This document shows, piece after piece, positions 1-5,865 of a stretch of 6,141 nucleotides of DNA (position 1 is its first letter; every line of letters begins with the position of its first letter). Location: contig CALAVF010000172.1 of the NCBI GenBank assembly GCA_937892315.1, positions 1 to 6,141 of the forward strand, given 5' to 3'. The position numbers and the translations under genes were made by a program. The DNA comes from an uncultured Prevotellaceae bacterium (lineage in GTDB: Bacteria > Bacteroidota > Bacteroidia > Bacteroidales > Bacteroidaceae). The notes beneath the pieces were generated by a model. The model had not been told where the DNA came from, ran no database searches, and saw only the letters and a program-made list of their open reading frames with translations.

Positions 1-551
1 GATCTCGATGCCATCAGGAACTTGTCGTACAACCCCGAGATGGCACCGAGCACATTGGCGAGCACCACGAACACAATCCATTTGTTGTGCTTGAAGTCGA
101 TGCCCTCCTTCTTGCTGGAGCGAGAGAGCATGTAAAGCCCCACCATCGCCACGATGACACCGATCCACTGCCACACATTCAACCGCTCCGAGAAGAACGT
201 GAGTGCCCCAATCAGCACCATCACGGGACGCGTGGCATTGATAGGTCCCACAATCGTCAGCGGCAGGTTCTTCAACCCGAAATAGGCGAAGAGCCAACTG
301 CTCAGCACGATGCACGACTTCAGCAGGATGTACTTGTGTTCTGCCCACCCATACTGGTGGGTATAAAACAGGCTGTCCTCAGCAATCACACCCTTTGCCG
401 ACAGCACGATGAACGGCAGGAAAATCAAGGACGAAAACAGGGTGTTGAGGGTCAGCACAGGAATCACCGCATTGCCCTTGAGCGACTTCTTCTTGAAGAC
501 GTCGTAGAAGCCGAGGAGACAGGCGGAAAGGAAAGCAAGAATGAGCCACAT
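1..551 (-). CDS. EamA/DMT-family transporter, N-terminal part (C-terminus beyond left edge)
   Basis: Starts at the ATG on the minus strand at 551 (protein begins MWLILAFLSACLLGFYDVFK) and stays open to position 1, giving 183 codons of a family usually near 300 residues, so the C-terminal part is missing. The visible part is strongly hydrophobic, with membrane segments at about residues 3-19, 30-51, 80-96, 98-118 and 126-143. The stretch around GPINATRPVMVLIGALTFFSE followed by W-Q-W-I-G-V-x-V-A-x-x-G-L-Y is typical of the end of an EamA repeat. The last visible residues (GAISGLYDKFLMA) echo the protein start (LLGFYDVFKKKSL), as expected for the family's internal duplication. It is an inner-membrane metabolite/drug transporter of unknown substrate. 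No consensus TAnnTTTG promoter is seen just upstream; the upstream DNA is the AT-rich repeat region. It may once have followed truA directly (inference). Confidence 0.85.
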   Translation of the reverse strand, partial: MWLILAFLSACLLGFYDVFKKKSLKGNAVIPVLTLNTLFSSLIFLPFIVLSAKGVIAEDSLFYTHQYGWAEHKYILLKSCIVLSSWLFAYFGLKNLPLTIVGPINATRPVMVLIGALTFFSERLNVWQWIGVIVAMVGLYMLSRSSKKEGIDFKHNKWIVFVVLANVLGAISGLYDKFLMASR

Positions 552-583
552 AAATGAATGTTGTTAACCATTTTTACAATAAT

Positions 584-623
584 AATTCATGAAAAATTCA
601 TGGCTAATTCATGGCAATTCGTG
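584..623 (+). repeat. Repeat copy A: four AATTCATG-type octamers, 11/11/10-bp spacing
   Basis: Octamers AATTCATG, AATTCATG, AATTCATG and AATTCGTG begin at 584, 595, 606 and 616. The whole 40-bp block matches copy C (1172-1211) at 34 of 40 positions and the reverse complement of copy B (635-674) at 31 of 40, by hand alignment. It lies between the EamA gene and the GxxExxY gene. Confidence 0.85.
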
Positions 624-634
624 TTTTATTTAAA

Positions 635-674
635 CATAAATTATCACGAATTATCCATGAATTAATCATAAATT
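635..674 (-). repeat. Repeat copy B: inverted copy of the same 40-bp block
   Basis: On the plus strand the complementary octamers CATAAATT, CACGAATT, CATGAATT and CATAAATT begin at 635, 645, 656 and 667, so spacing is 10/11/11, the mirror image of copy A. It forms an imperfect palindrome with copy A (11-nt AT-only spacer, 624-634) and an inverted pair with copy C (35 of 40 matches) around the GxxExxY gene. Confidence 0.85.
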
Positions 675-699
675 ATTTTTGTCTATTCATTTTTACAGA

Positions 700-1161
700 T
701 TATTCATGAATTATATTTTTTTCTTCAGCATATTCGGGGTAGAGCATGTTCATGTTTTTGTCAAGTAGAACACACTCGTTTGTCTCTTCGATGTAGGCAT
801 AACGCTCACCTTGTAGGCTTGGCTGTCCGAAATTGATGAGCAACCCAATGGGCTTTTTTGTTAATCGCAGATAATTGAATAATTGGGCACGATGAGCAGA
901 ACTTAATTCTTTGACAGACTTTAATTCTACAATAATATCCCCCACTACTAAATCCATTTTGTAGTATTTCTCCATCTGGCGGTGCTTATAGAAACACGGT
1001 AACAGTTTCTCTGTCTCGCTCTCGATGCCATTGTCGAGTAATTCCAACCGCAATGCCTCGTTATACACAGGCTCCAACAGCCCCCAATTCAACTCACGAT
1101 GCACCGTCATCGCTGCTCCGATAATCTCATAAACGGCATCTTTATACTTTCTTGGATTCAT
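700..1161 (-). CDS. GxxExxY protein, PD-(D/E)XK nuclease-like fold
   Basis: 153-residue soluble protein. The family signature is G27-LL-E30-PV-Y33. A nuclease-fold core follows: D70 in KMDLVV, E79-L-K81 in DIIVELKSV, then H90-x-x-Q93-x-x-x-Y97-L, matching the D...ExK...Q pattern of the PD-(D/E)XK superfamily (Pfam PDDEXK_3). All predicted catalytic residues are present. After LLINFG the protein runs about 40 residues further, a longer tail than I expect for this family; its last codons (I-I-H-E-stop) are formed by an AATTCATG repeat unit. The start at 1161 fits the usual N-terminus (family proteins begin a few residues before the IIGAA...VH segment). The biological role of the family is not established; no activity should be assumed. 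The gene is AT-rich (17 of 60 bases G/C in 901-960) and bracketed by repeat copies B and C, which suggests acquisition separately from its neighbours. Only a weak promoter-like TAATATTTG, with one base too many between TA and TTTG, lies upstream at 1214-1222. Confidence 0.88.
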   Translation of the reverse strand: MNPRKYKDAVYEIIGAAMTVHRELNWGLLEPVYNEALRLELLDNGIESETEKLLPCFYKHRQMEKYYKMDLVVGDIIVELKSVKELSSAHRAQLFNYLRLTKKPIGLLINFGQPSLQGERYAYIEETNECVLLDKNMNMLYPEYAEEKNIIHE

Positions 1162-1171
1162 CTTCTATATA

Positions 1172-1211
1172 AATTTATGATAAATTCATGGCTAATTCAT
1201 GATAATTCAAG
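1172..1211 (+). repeat. Repeat copy C: third 40-bp block, just upstream of the GxxExxY start
   Basis: Octamers AATTTATG, AATTCATG, AATTCATG and AATTCAAG begin at 1172, 1183, 1194 and 1204, keeping the same 11/11/10 spacing as copy A. It lies 10 bp from the GxxExxY start codon, so it would fall in the promoter or 5' untranslated region of that gene. Confidence 0.85.
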
Positions 1212-1250
1212 TTCAAATATTACTCCGTCACCCTTCTTAAGACTAATGAT

Positions 1251-1751
1251 TTACTTCAATAATCCATAAATACTCACATCATATACATTACCATTTTTAA
1301 TGACGGCGTTTCGTTTGACACCCTCCAACAGAAACCCATTTTTAAGCAAAACGCGATGTGAGGCTGTATTGGGTTGAAACACATTCGCAGTGATTCGGTT
1401 AAGTTGAAGACTCGAAAAAGATAATTTGCAGAATTCGGGTATTACCTCGCTCATTATTCCTTGATTCCAATACTCTGTCAGTATCATATAGCCTAGTTCT
1501 CCATCGAGCCTGTAGACATCGGCTTGGCACTCAACAGAAATACCGCCCACGACATTTCCATTAACGGCAACTGCCCTGAACATTCCCTTGACACCGTCAT
1601 TCTTGCCAACCATGTTTAGCCACCATTCGGCATCTTTATCTGAATAAGGATGAGGCATTCTGTCGGATAGGAAAGTTCTATCGACATCATTGCAGAGTCT
1701 CTTCAAGGCCTGCTGGTCGTTCAATGTCCATTTACGCAATTCTACATTCAT
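1251..1751 (-). CDS. GNAT-family N-acetyltransferase (RimJ/RimL type)
   Basis: 166 residues, normal length for a single-domain GNAT (Acetyltransf_3 type). It should transfer an acetyl group from acetyl-CoA to an amine; the acceptor is unknown. It begins MNVELRKWTLND, the typical first strand. The acetyl-CoA-binding region is G84-ELGYMIL-TEYWNQGIMSE (to residue 102), where the usual small residue after GI is Met, slightly atypical. The C-terminal signature N118-R-I-T-A-N-V-F-x-x-N128-x-x-S131-x-x-V-L-x-K-N-G139-F is clear. It starts 27 bp after the truA stop on the same strand, so co-transcription with MATE-truA is plausible. Its composition (23 of 60 G/C in 1381-1440) is more AT-rich than truA, which hints at later addition to the locus. 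RimJ/RimL-like proteins include ribosomal-protein acetylases and antibiotic or toxin acetylases; sequence alone does not separate these. Confidence 0.88.
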   Translation of the reverse strand: MNVELRKWTLNDQQALKRLCNDVDRTFLSDRMPHPYSDKDAEWWLNMVGKNDGVKGMFRAVAVNGNVVGGISVECQADVYRLDGELGYMILTEYWNQGIMSEVIPEFCKLSFSSLQLNRITANVFQPNTASHRVLLKNGFLLEGVKRNAVIKNGNVYDVSIYGLLK

Positions 1752-1754
1752 CTT

Positions 1755-1771
1755 GAAAAATTCGATTTTTC
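1755..1771. other. Perfect AT-rich inverted repeat between truA and the GNAT gene
   Basis: GAAAAAT (1755-1761) and ATTTTTC (1765-1771) are perfect complements around a TCG loop. It lies 3 bp from the GNAT start codon. It is too AT-rich for a strong terminator; it could be a weak RNA hairpin near the ribosome site or chance. Confidence 0.4.
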
Positions 1772-1778
1772 TGTTTCT

Positions 1779-2519
1779 TTATTCAAAAATCTCTTCTGGA
1801 TACGTCACATCTGCTAAGAACAACGCATTCCCGGGCACGGATGTCCCTGCAGAGCACCTGTCCTTCTTCTCGATGATTTCTCTGAACTGCTCGATGGTCA
1901 GCACACCACGACCCACATCGAGGAGGGTGCCGACAATGGCGCGAACCATGTTGCGGAGGAAGCGGTCGGCGGTGATGGTGAACTGCCACTTGATGGGGGA
2001 GACCTGTGTCCATTCGGCATGGGTGATGCGGCAGTTGTTCGTCTTCACATCCGTGTGGAGTTTCGAGAAAGAGGTGAAGTCGATGTAGTCGAAGAGGGTA
2101 GCCGCCGCCTCGTTCATCAGGTCGAAGTCGAGAGGCTGAGGGAAACGGTAGGCATACGGATCGAATGGTGACTTCTCCGTGATGATATAATAATGATATG
2201 TACGCGAAGTGGCGGAGAAACGTGCATGGGCATCTGCCTTCACAGGAATGATTTTGTGGATGGCGATGTCGTAAGGCAAGAACTTATTCAATTTGTAAGC
2301 GAGATTGTCGTCCACTTCTTGAGTGGTGTCGAAGTGTGCCACCATCAGACTTGCGTTCACTCCCGCGTCCGTCCTTCCTGCTCCCGTCACTTCGAAGGGC
2401 TCGCGCAGCAGAGTAGAGAGTGCCTTGGCGAGCACCTCCTGCACGCTGATGCCGTTGGGTTGAATCTGCCAACCATGGTAGCGTGCTCCGTCGTAGGAAA
2501 GATAGATGAAATATCGCAT
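1779..2519 (-). CDS. truA: tRNA pseudouridine(38-40) synthase TruA
   Basis: 246 residues, close to other TruA proteins. The enzyme isomerises uridines 38-40 of the tRNA anticodon stem-loop to pseudouridine in the cytoplasm. The N-terminus [18 protein letters not shown] is the family start. The catalytic aspartate is D51 in [11 protein letters not shown]. Later landmarks are [43 protein letters not shown] and the C-terminal [18 protein letters not shown] chose the ATG at 2519 rather than the upstream in-frame one at 2618, because the extra 33 residues (Pro/Gln/Cys-rich) overlap the MATE gene and do not look like TruA. The start shares one base with the MATE stop (TAATG), implying translational coupling. 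Oddity: the motif after the catalytic Asp reads GVNA, whereas GVHA is usual. Confidence 0.96.
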   Translation of the reverse strand: MRYFIYLSYDGARYHGWQIQPNGISVQEVLAKALSTLLREPFEVTGAGRTDAGVNASLMVAHFDTTQEVDDNLAYKLNKFLPYDIAIHKIIPVKADAHARFSATSRTYHYYIITEKSPFDPYAYRFPQPLDFDLMNEAAATLFDYIDFTSFSKLHTDVKTNNCRITHAEWTQVSPIKWQFTITADRFLRNMVRAIVGTLLDVGRGVLTIEQFREIIEKKDRCSAGTSVPGNALFLADVTYPEEIFE

Positions 2520-3934
2520 TAGGGTGTCACTCGATTGTGGAAGAATACTCTGTGGAGGATGCTCTTGGCACGGATGCTCGGTGCATGGATTCTTTCCTTG
2601 TTGCGATAGAACAGCCACAGCATGATGGCTGCCGTGATGGTGGCGATGCCGTCGGCGGTGGCGATGCTAATCCAAACGCCGTTCGTGCCCCAGATTTCGG
2701 GGAAAATGAGCAGGAACGGCACGAGGAACACCAACTGGCGGCTGACCGACAGGAAGATGCTCTTCTTTGCCATGCCGATGCTCTGGAAGAAATTGCCCGT
2801 CACAATCTGGAAACCCACAACGGGCGACATTGCCACGATGATTCTCATGCCAGACACCGCCAGTGCCGACAAGGCTGGGTCGTCGGTGAAGAGAGCAACA
2901 GGATAGTGGGGGAAGAACTCGCACAGGATGAACGAACAGCACATCACGATGGTGGCGAGCGTGATGGCCTTCTTCAGCACCTCGTCCACACGCTCTGGTT
3001 GCTGTGCTCCGAAGTTGAAACCTGCAATCGGCTGCATTCCCTGGCAGATGCCCATCACCACCATCACGAAGAGGAAGGTGATGCCGTTTACGATGCCGTA
3101 TGCCGCAATCGCCAAGTCGCCACCGTGCTTGGTCAGCCCCTTGTTGATGAGGATGACCACCAGACAGGCACACAACTGCATGGCGAACGGTGATAGCCCG
3201 ATGCTGAGGATGTTCTTCACAATGCGTTTGTGAAGTCCATAAATTCCTGAATGCAAATGGATTAAATCCTTCTTGTTAGAGAGAACGGAGATGACATAAA
3301 TGAGGGCAACAATCTGTGCCAGAATGGTGGCGTATGCTGCTCCTTTGATGCCCATGTTGAACGTGAAGATGAACAACGGGTCGAGGATGGCATTGATGAC
3401 CACCGTGGCAATCGTTGCCGACATCGCCACGTGTGGATGCCCCGTGCTGCGGAGGGCACTGTTCAGTCCCAGATAGAGATGCGTCACCACGTTGCCATAC
3501 AGAATGATTTCCATATAGTCGCGGGCATACTGCAAGGTGTTTTCGGAGGCTCCGAAGAAGAGCAGGAGCGGGTCGATGAACACCAGTCCCAACACGCCCA
3601 CGATGATGCCGATGATGACATTGAGCGACACCAGATTGCCCAACACCCTTTCGGCGGTTTGGTAATCTTTCTGCCCCAACTTGATGGACATCATCGTCGA
3701 ACTGCCCACACCCACCATCGCACCGAAAGCGGCACTCAGGTTCATGATGGGGAACGTGACCGCCAGACCTCCCAGCGATAGCGTACCCACATCGGGGATG
3801 TGACCGATGAAGATGCGGTCCACCATATTGTACAGCGACGAAGCCGTCATTGCCACCACCGCAGGCACGGCATATTTCATCAGCAACTCGCCAATCGGCT
3901 TCGTTCCCAGTTCCTTTGTTCTGTTGTCTTGCAT
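2519..3934 (-). CDS. MATE-family multidrug/cation antiporter (MepA-like)
   Basis: 471 residues with about twelve membrane segments in two related halves, the normal size for MATE exporters. These inner-membrane proteins expel organic cations, drugs or metabolites in exchange for Na+ or H+. Typical features are the first segment with a conserved proline and [10 protein letters not shown] ([20 protein letters not shown], about residues 19-38), the polar-helix region [34 protein letters not shown] in the middle, and in the second half [22 protein letters not shown] and [22 protein letters not shown]. The overall pattern is closest to the MepA-like branch; the substrate cannot be deduced. It is the first gene of the leftward run, with a promoter-like site at 3960-3987, and its stop overlaps the truA start by one base. 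A transporter coupled to a tRNA-modifying enzyme is probably housekeeping gene order rather than functional partnership (inference). Confidence 0.95.
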   Translation of the reverse strand: MQDNRTKELGTKPIGELLMKYAVPAVVAMTASSLYNMVDRIFIGHIPDVGTLSLGGLAVTFPIMNLSAAFGAMVGVGSSTMMSIKLGQKDYQTAERVLGNLVSLNVIIGIIVGVLGLVFIDPLLLFFGASENTLQYARDYMEIILYGNVVTHLYLGLNSALRSTGHPHVAMSATIATVVINAILDPLFIFTFNMGIKGAAYATILAQIVALIYVISVLSNKKDLIHLHSGIYGLHKRIVKNILSIGLSPFAMQLCACLVVILINKGLTKHGGDLAIAAYGIVNGITFLFVMVVMGICQGMQPIAGFNFGAQQPERVDEVLKKAITLATIVMCCSFILCEFFPHYPVALFTDDPALSALAVSGMRIIVAMSPVVGFQIVTGNFFQSIGMAKKSIFLSVSRQLVFLVPFLLIFPEIWGTNGVWISIATADGIATITAAIMLWLFYRNKERIHAPSIRAKSILHRVFFHNRVTP

Positions 3935-3959
3935 AGATTTCTTTTGTGTTTTGAGAGTG

Positions 3960-3987
3960 CAAAGTTAAAGAAAAAGTTTCATACAAA
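3960..3987 (-). promoter_or_regulatory. Bacteroidota-type promoter for the MATE-truA run
   Basis: Read on the minus strand, TAACTTTG (3967 down to 3960) matches the Bacteroidota -7 consensus TAnnTTTG exactly, and TTTG (3987 down to 3984) can serve as the -33 element. The 16-bp gap between them is shorter than the roughly 19-21 bp usually quoted, so the -33 assignment is less sure. The -7 element is 25 bp from the MATE start codon. Confidence 0.6.
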
Positions 3988-4029
3988 CCCGCCTAATTTG
4001 TAAAAAAGGAAAGAAATGCGGGAGAAAAG

Positions 4030-4060
4030 TTGGTGGGGGAGATATTAATTCGTACTTTTG
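4030..4060 (+). promoter_or_regulatory. Bacteroidota-type promoter for uxaB
   Basis: TTG at 4030-4032 and TACTTTTG at 4053-4060 match the -33 and -7 (TAnnTTTG) elements with a 20-bp gap, the expected spacing. The start of transcription should be a few bases after 4060, leaving a leader of about 80 nt before the uxaB ATG. Confidence 0.7.
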
Positions 4061-4084
4061 CAAAGATGTTCCAGTAGGGCAAGT

Positions 4085-4112
4085 GCTGGGGCTTTCTTGA
4101 TGAGCCTTCAGC
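4085..4112 (+). other. Hairpin in the uxaB 5' leader
   Basis: GCTG and GGCT (4085-4088, 4090-4093) pair with AGCC and CAGC (4103-4106, 4109-4112), with a small internal bulge and a 9-nt loop. It lies between the promoter and the start codon and has no T run, so it is not a terminator. It may affect messenger stability or translation, or be incidental. Confidence 0.35.
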
Positions 4113-4148
4113 CCGACGAAGTTAATCATAACTAACTTAATCAATGAT

Positions 4149-5627
4149 ATGGCACTGAAAGCATTAAACGCTCGCACGGCTCCGAAGAGCCATGCACCCG
4201 AGAAAATCATCCAGTTTGGTGAGGGTAACTTCCTCCGTTGTTTTGTTGACTGGATTATCTACAACATGAATCAGAAGACTGACTTCAACGCCAGCGTGGT
4301 GGTGGTGCAACCTATCGAACGCGGCATGGTCGATTGGCTGAATGGTCAGGATTGTCTCTATCATGTCAACCTGCAAGGCCGTCTGAACGGTGAGAAGGTG
4401 AACTCGCTCACGCGTGTGGACTGCATCAGCCGAGCACTCAACCCTTACAGCCAGAATCAGGCATTCATGGCATTGGCAGAACAGCCGGAGATTCGTTTCG
4501 TCATCTCTAACACGACCGAGGCAGGCATTGCTTTCGATCCCGGGTGCAAGTTCACCGATGCTCCCGCTTCTTCCTATCCGGGCAAACTCACGCAGTTGCT
4601 CTATCGTCGTTTCAAGACCTTCAACGGGGCAGCCGACAAGGGGCTCATCATCATGCCTTGCGAGTTGATTTTCTTGAATGGTCACCACCTGAAGGATTGT
4701 ATCTACAAGTACATCGAACTGTGGAAGGATGACTTCGGTGCCGATTATGCGGCTTTCAAGGAGTGGTTCACGCAATATAATTATGTGTGTGCAACGCTGG
4801 TTGACCGCATCGTGCCGGGTTTCCCACGCAAGGAGATTGCCGAGATTCAGCAGAAGGTTTGCTATGCCGACAACCTCGTCGTGCAGGGTGAGGCTTTCCA
4901 CCTGTGGGTGATTGAGAAGCCTGAGAACATGGACATCGACGACCTCAAGGCTGAGTTCCCCGCTGAGAAGGCAGGGCTGAACGTGCTCATTGCTCCGAGC
5001 GAGAAGCCATACCACGAACGGAAGGTGACGCTGCTGAATGGCCCTCACACGGTGCTGTCTCCTGTGGCTTACCTGAGCGGCATCAACATTGTGCGTGACG
5101 CTTGCAATGACGAAGTGGTGGGCAAGTACATCCACAAGGTGCAGTTTGACGAACTGATGCAGACGCTCAACCTGCCGATGGAAGAGTTGCAGCAGTTTGC
5201 CACCGACGTGCTGGAGCGTTTCAACAACCCCTACGTTGACCATCAGGTGACGAGCATCATGCTCAACAGTTTTCCCAAGTACGAGACTCGTGACCTGCCG
5301 GGCGTGAAGGTTTACCTCCAGCGTAAGGGCGAACTGCCACAAGGTCTTGTGTTCGGTTTGGCTGCCATCATCACCTACTACAAGGGTGGCACGCGTGCCG
5401 ACGGTGCTCCTATCGAGCCCAACGATGCACCCGAAATCATGCAGTTGCTCAAGGACCTTTGGGCTACGGGCGACACGCAGAAGGTGGCAGAGGGTGTGCT
5501 TGCTGCCGAGAACATCTGGAAGGAGAACCTCAATGAGACCGTTCCCGGTTTGACCGCACTGGTGAAGAAAGACCTCGACCTCATTCAGGAAAAGGGAATG
5601 TTGGAGGCTGTAAAGACCATTTTGTAG
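4149..5627 (+). CDS. uxaB: Tagaturonate reductase (altronate oxidoreductase)
   Basis: 492 residues, near the roughly 480 of E. coli UxaB. The enzyme (EC 1.1.1.58) uses NADH to reduce D-tagaturonate to D-altronate in the isomerase pathway that degrades D-galacturonate, as released from pectin. It belongs to the long-chain polyol dehydrogenase (mannitol dehydrogenase) family. The Rossmann start I-I-Q-F-G-E-G-N-F-L-R is at residues 20-30, NTTEAG near residue 121 and MPCELIFLNG from 169. The family catalytic set K-x4-N-x2-H is K292, N297, H300 in KVTLLNGPH. UxaB is preferred to fructuronate or mannitol dehydrogenases because of overall resemblance (NYVCATLVDRIVPGFPR, LPGVKVYLQRKGELPQGLVFGLAA), at less than complete certainty. 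No other hexuronate gene is adjacent: it has its own promoter (4030-4060) and terminator (5648-5690), so it appears to be a single-gene unit whose partners lie elsewhere. The other nearby ATG (4144) is out of frame. Confidence 0.94.
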   Translation: MALKALNARTAPKSHAPEKIIQFGEGNFLRCFVDWIIYNMNQKTDFNASVVVVQPIERGMVDWLNGQDCLYHVNLQGRLNGEKVNSLTRVDCISRALNPYSQNQAFMALAEQPEIRFVISNTTEAGIAFDPGCKFTDAPASSYPGKLTQLLYRRFKTFNGAADKGLIIMPCELIFLNGHHLKDCIYKYIELWKDDFGADYAAFKEWFTQYNYVCATLVDRIVPGFPRKEIAEIQQKVCYADNLVVQGEAFHLWVIEKPENMDIDDLKAEFPAEKAGLNVLIAPSEKPYHERKVTLLNGPHTVLSPVAYLSGINIVRDACNDEVVGKYIHKVQFDELMQTLNLPMEELQQFATDVLERFNNPYVDHQVTSIMLNSFPKYETRDLPGVKVYLQRKGELPQGLVFGLAAIITYYKGGTRADGAPIEPNDAPEIMQLLKDLWATGDTQKVAEGVLAAENIWKENLNETVPGLTALVKKDLDLIQEKGMLEAVKTIL

Positions 5628-5647
5628 CGTTTTGTAAAGAAAAATAG

Positions 5648-5690
5648 ACAATGTGCCTGCAATTTTTTTAATTGTAGGCACATTGTTTTA
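5648..5690 (+). terminator. Strong intrinsic terminator after uxaB
   Basis: A 17-bp stem, 5648-5664 with 5670-5686, has all positions paired including one G-T wobble (5659 with 5675), closed by a 5-T loop and followed by T bases to 5689 and an AT-rich stretch. It starts 21 bp after the uxaB stop. The A-rich sequence before the stem could make it work in both directions. Confidence 0.9.
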
Positions 5691-5709
5691 ATTTATTTTC
5701 CTACCTTTG
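5683..5709 (+). promoter_or_regulatory. Promoter for the CorA-type gene, overlapping the terminator arm
   Basis: TACCTTTG at 5702-5709 fits the -7 consensus TAnnTTTG. The only fitting -33 TTG is 5683-5685, inside the right arm of the uxaB terminator, with a 16-bp gap, the same short gap seen at the MATE promoter. The predicted start of transcription is near 5714-5717. Confidence 0.6.
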
Positions 5710-5713
5710 CACA

Positions 5714-5741
5714 CGATTTCAGGCATGGTGTCATGAAGTCG
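5714..5741 (+). promoter_or_regulatory. 5'-end hairpin of the CorA-gene leader
   Basis: CGATTTCA (5714-5721) pairs with TGAAGTCG (5734-5741), 8 bp with one G-T wobble and a 12-nt loop. It begins at the predicted transcription start, so it would form the 5' end of the messenger. It is the first of two hairpins in an unusually long leader. Confidence 0.45.
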
Positions 5742-5775
5742 CAAATAAAGAGAGTATTAACTAATCAAAACAACT

Positions 5776-5817
5776 ATGGACGATTATCCGGCGAATAGTA
5801 CAAATTGCCTGGGATAA
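5776..5817 (+). CDS. Possible 13-residue leader peptide (uORF) upstream of the CorA-type gene
   Basis: ATG at 5776 to TAA at 5815-5817 encodes MDDYPANSTNCLG. The context before the start (CAAAACAACT-ATG) closely resembles that of the downstream gene (TCAAACAACA-ATG), which supports translation. The stop codon overlaps the left arm of the next hairpin. Two acidic residues then Tyr-Pro at the N-terminus recall Mg2+-sensing leader peptides of enterobacterial magnesium transporters, but that comparison is inference. A different frame at 5733-5798 could encode another 21-residue peptide (starting MKSQIKRVL), so this choice is not unique, and chance is possible for an ORF this short. Confidence 0.3.
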   Translation: MDDYPANSTNCLG

Positions 5818-5865
5818 GACTCACCTCTCACGCGGAGTTGCCATGAGTCTTTGCCCCGAATTTTT
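5811..5865 (+). promoter_or_regulatory. Attenuator-like hairpin with T run in the CorA-gene leader
   Basis: AAGACTCA (5816-5823) pairs perfectly with TGAGTCTT (5844-5851), extended by GGG (5811-5813) with CCC (5854-5856) across a 2x2 internal loop. A run of five T (5861-5865) follows 4 bases after the base of the stem. This is the form of a weak intrinsic terminator inside a leader, 43 bp before the start codon at 5909. It could work as an attenuator or as part of a metal-sensing RNA; I do not recognise a named riboswitch class. Confidence 0.45.

Larger units (their letters stand above)
569..710 (+). repeat. Direct repeat pair (569-593 and 688-710)
   Basis: Both copies start with CATTTTTACA (569-578 and 688-697) and, after a short variable spacer, end in ATTCATGAA (585-593 and 702-710). 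They are 119 bp apart and flank the palindromic block 584-674. The right copy contains the stop codon (700-702) and last codons of the GxxExxY gene, so the left copy looks like a duplicated remnant of the gene's 3' end. Confidence 0.6.
635..1211. mobile_element. Candidate small repeat-bracketed element carrying a GxxExxY gene
   Basis: Copies B and C of the 40-bp block form terminal-inverted-repeat-like ends around 577 bp that hold a single gene (700-1161). The ends lie 25 bp from the stop codon and 10 bp from the start codon, so almost nothing but the gene and repeats is inside. Base composition is much lower in G+C than in the flanking transporter and truA genes. No transposase, integrase or clear target-site duplication is visible, so mobility is inference; the repeats could instead be regulatory binding sites or substrates of the encoded protein. 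Confidence 0.35.

Noticed and set aside
87..557. 156-codon plus-strand frame opposite the EamA gene
   Set aside because: Low-complexity His/Gln/Arg/Glu-rich product; the minus strand gives a coherent multi-spanning transporter.
584..1211. CRISPR array
   Set aside because: The repeat units are 8-11 bp, continuous and partly inverted, with no unique spacers of about 30 bp and no cas genes.
2520..2618. 33-residue N-terminal extension of TruA from an upstream in-frame ATG
   Set aside because: It lies wholly within the MATE gene, has a composition unlike TruA, and the canonical family start ([11 protein letters not shown]) begins at 2519.
2537..3193. 218-codon plus-strand frame opposite the MATE gene
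   Set aside because: His/Asp/Glu-rich translation with no family likeness; antisense shadow of a well-supported membrane protein.
4164..5681. 505-codon open frame on the minus strand lying across nearly all of uxaB
   Set aside because: The plus-strand UxaB protein is clearly real, with family motifs throughout. The antisense frame is His/Val/Leu-rich with no recognisable domain, and is a product of strong codon bias in uxaB.
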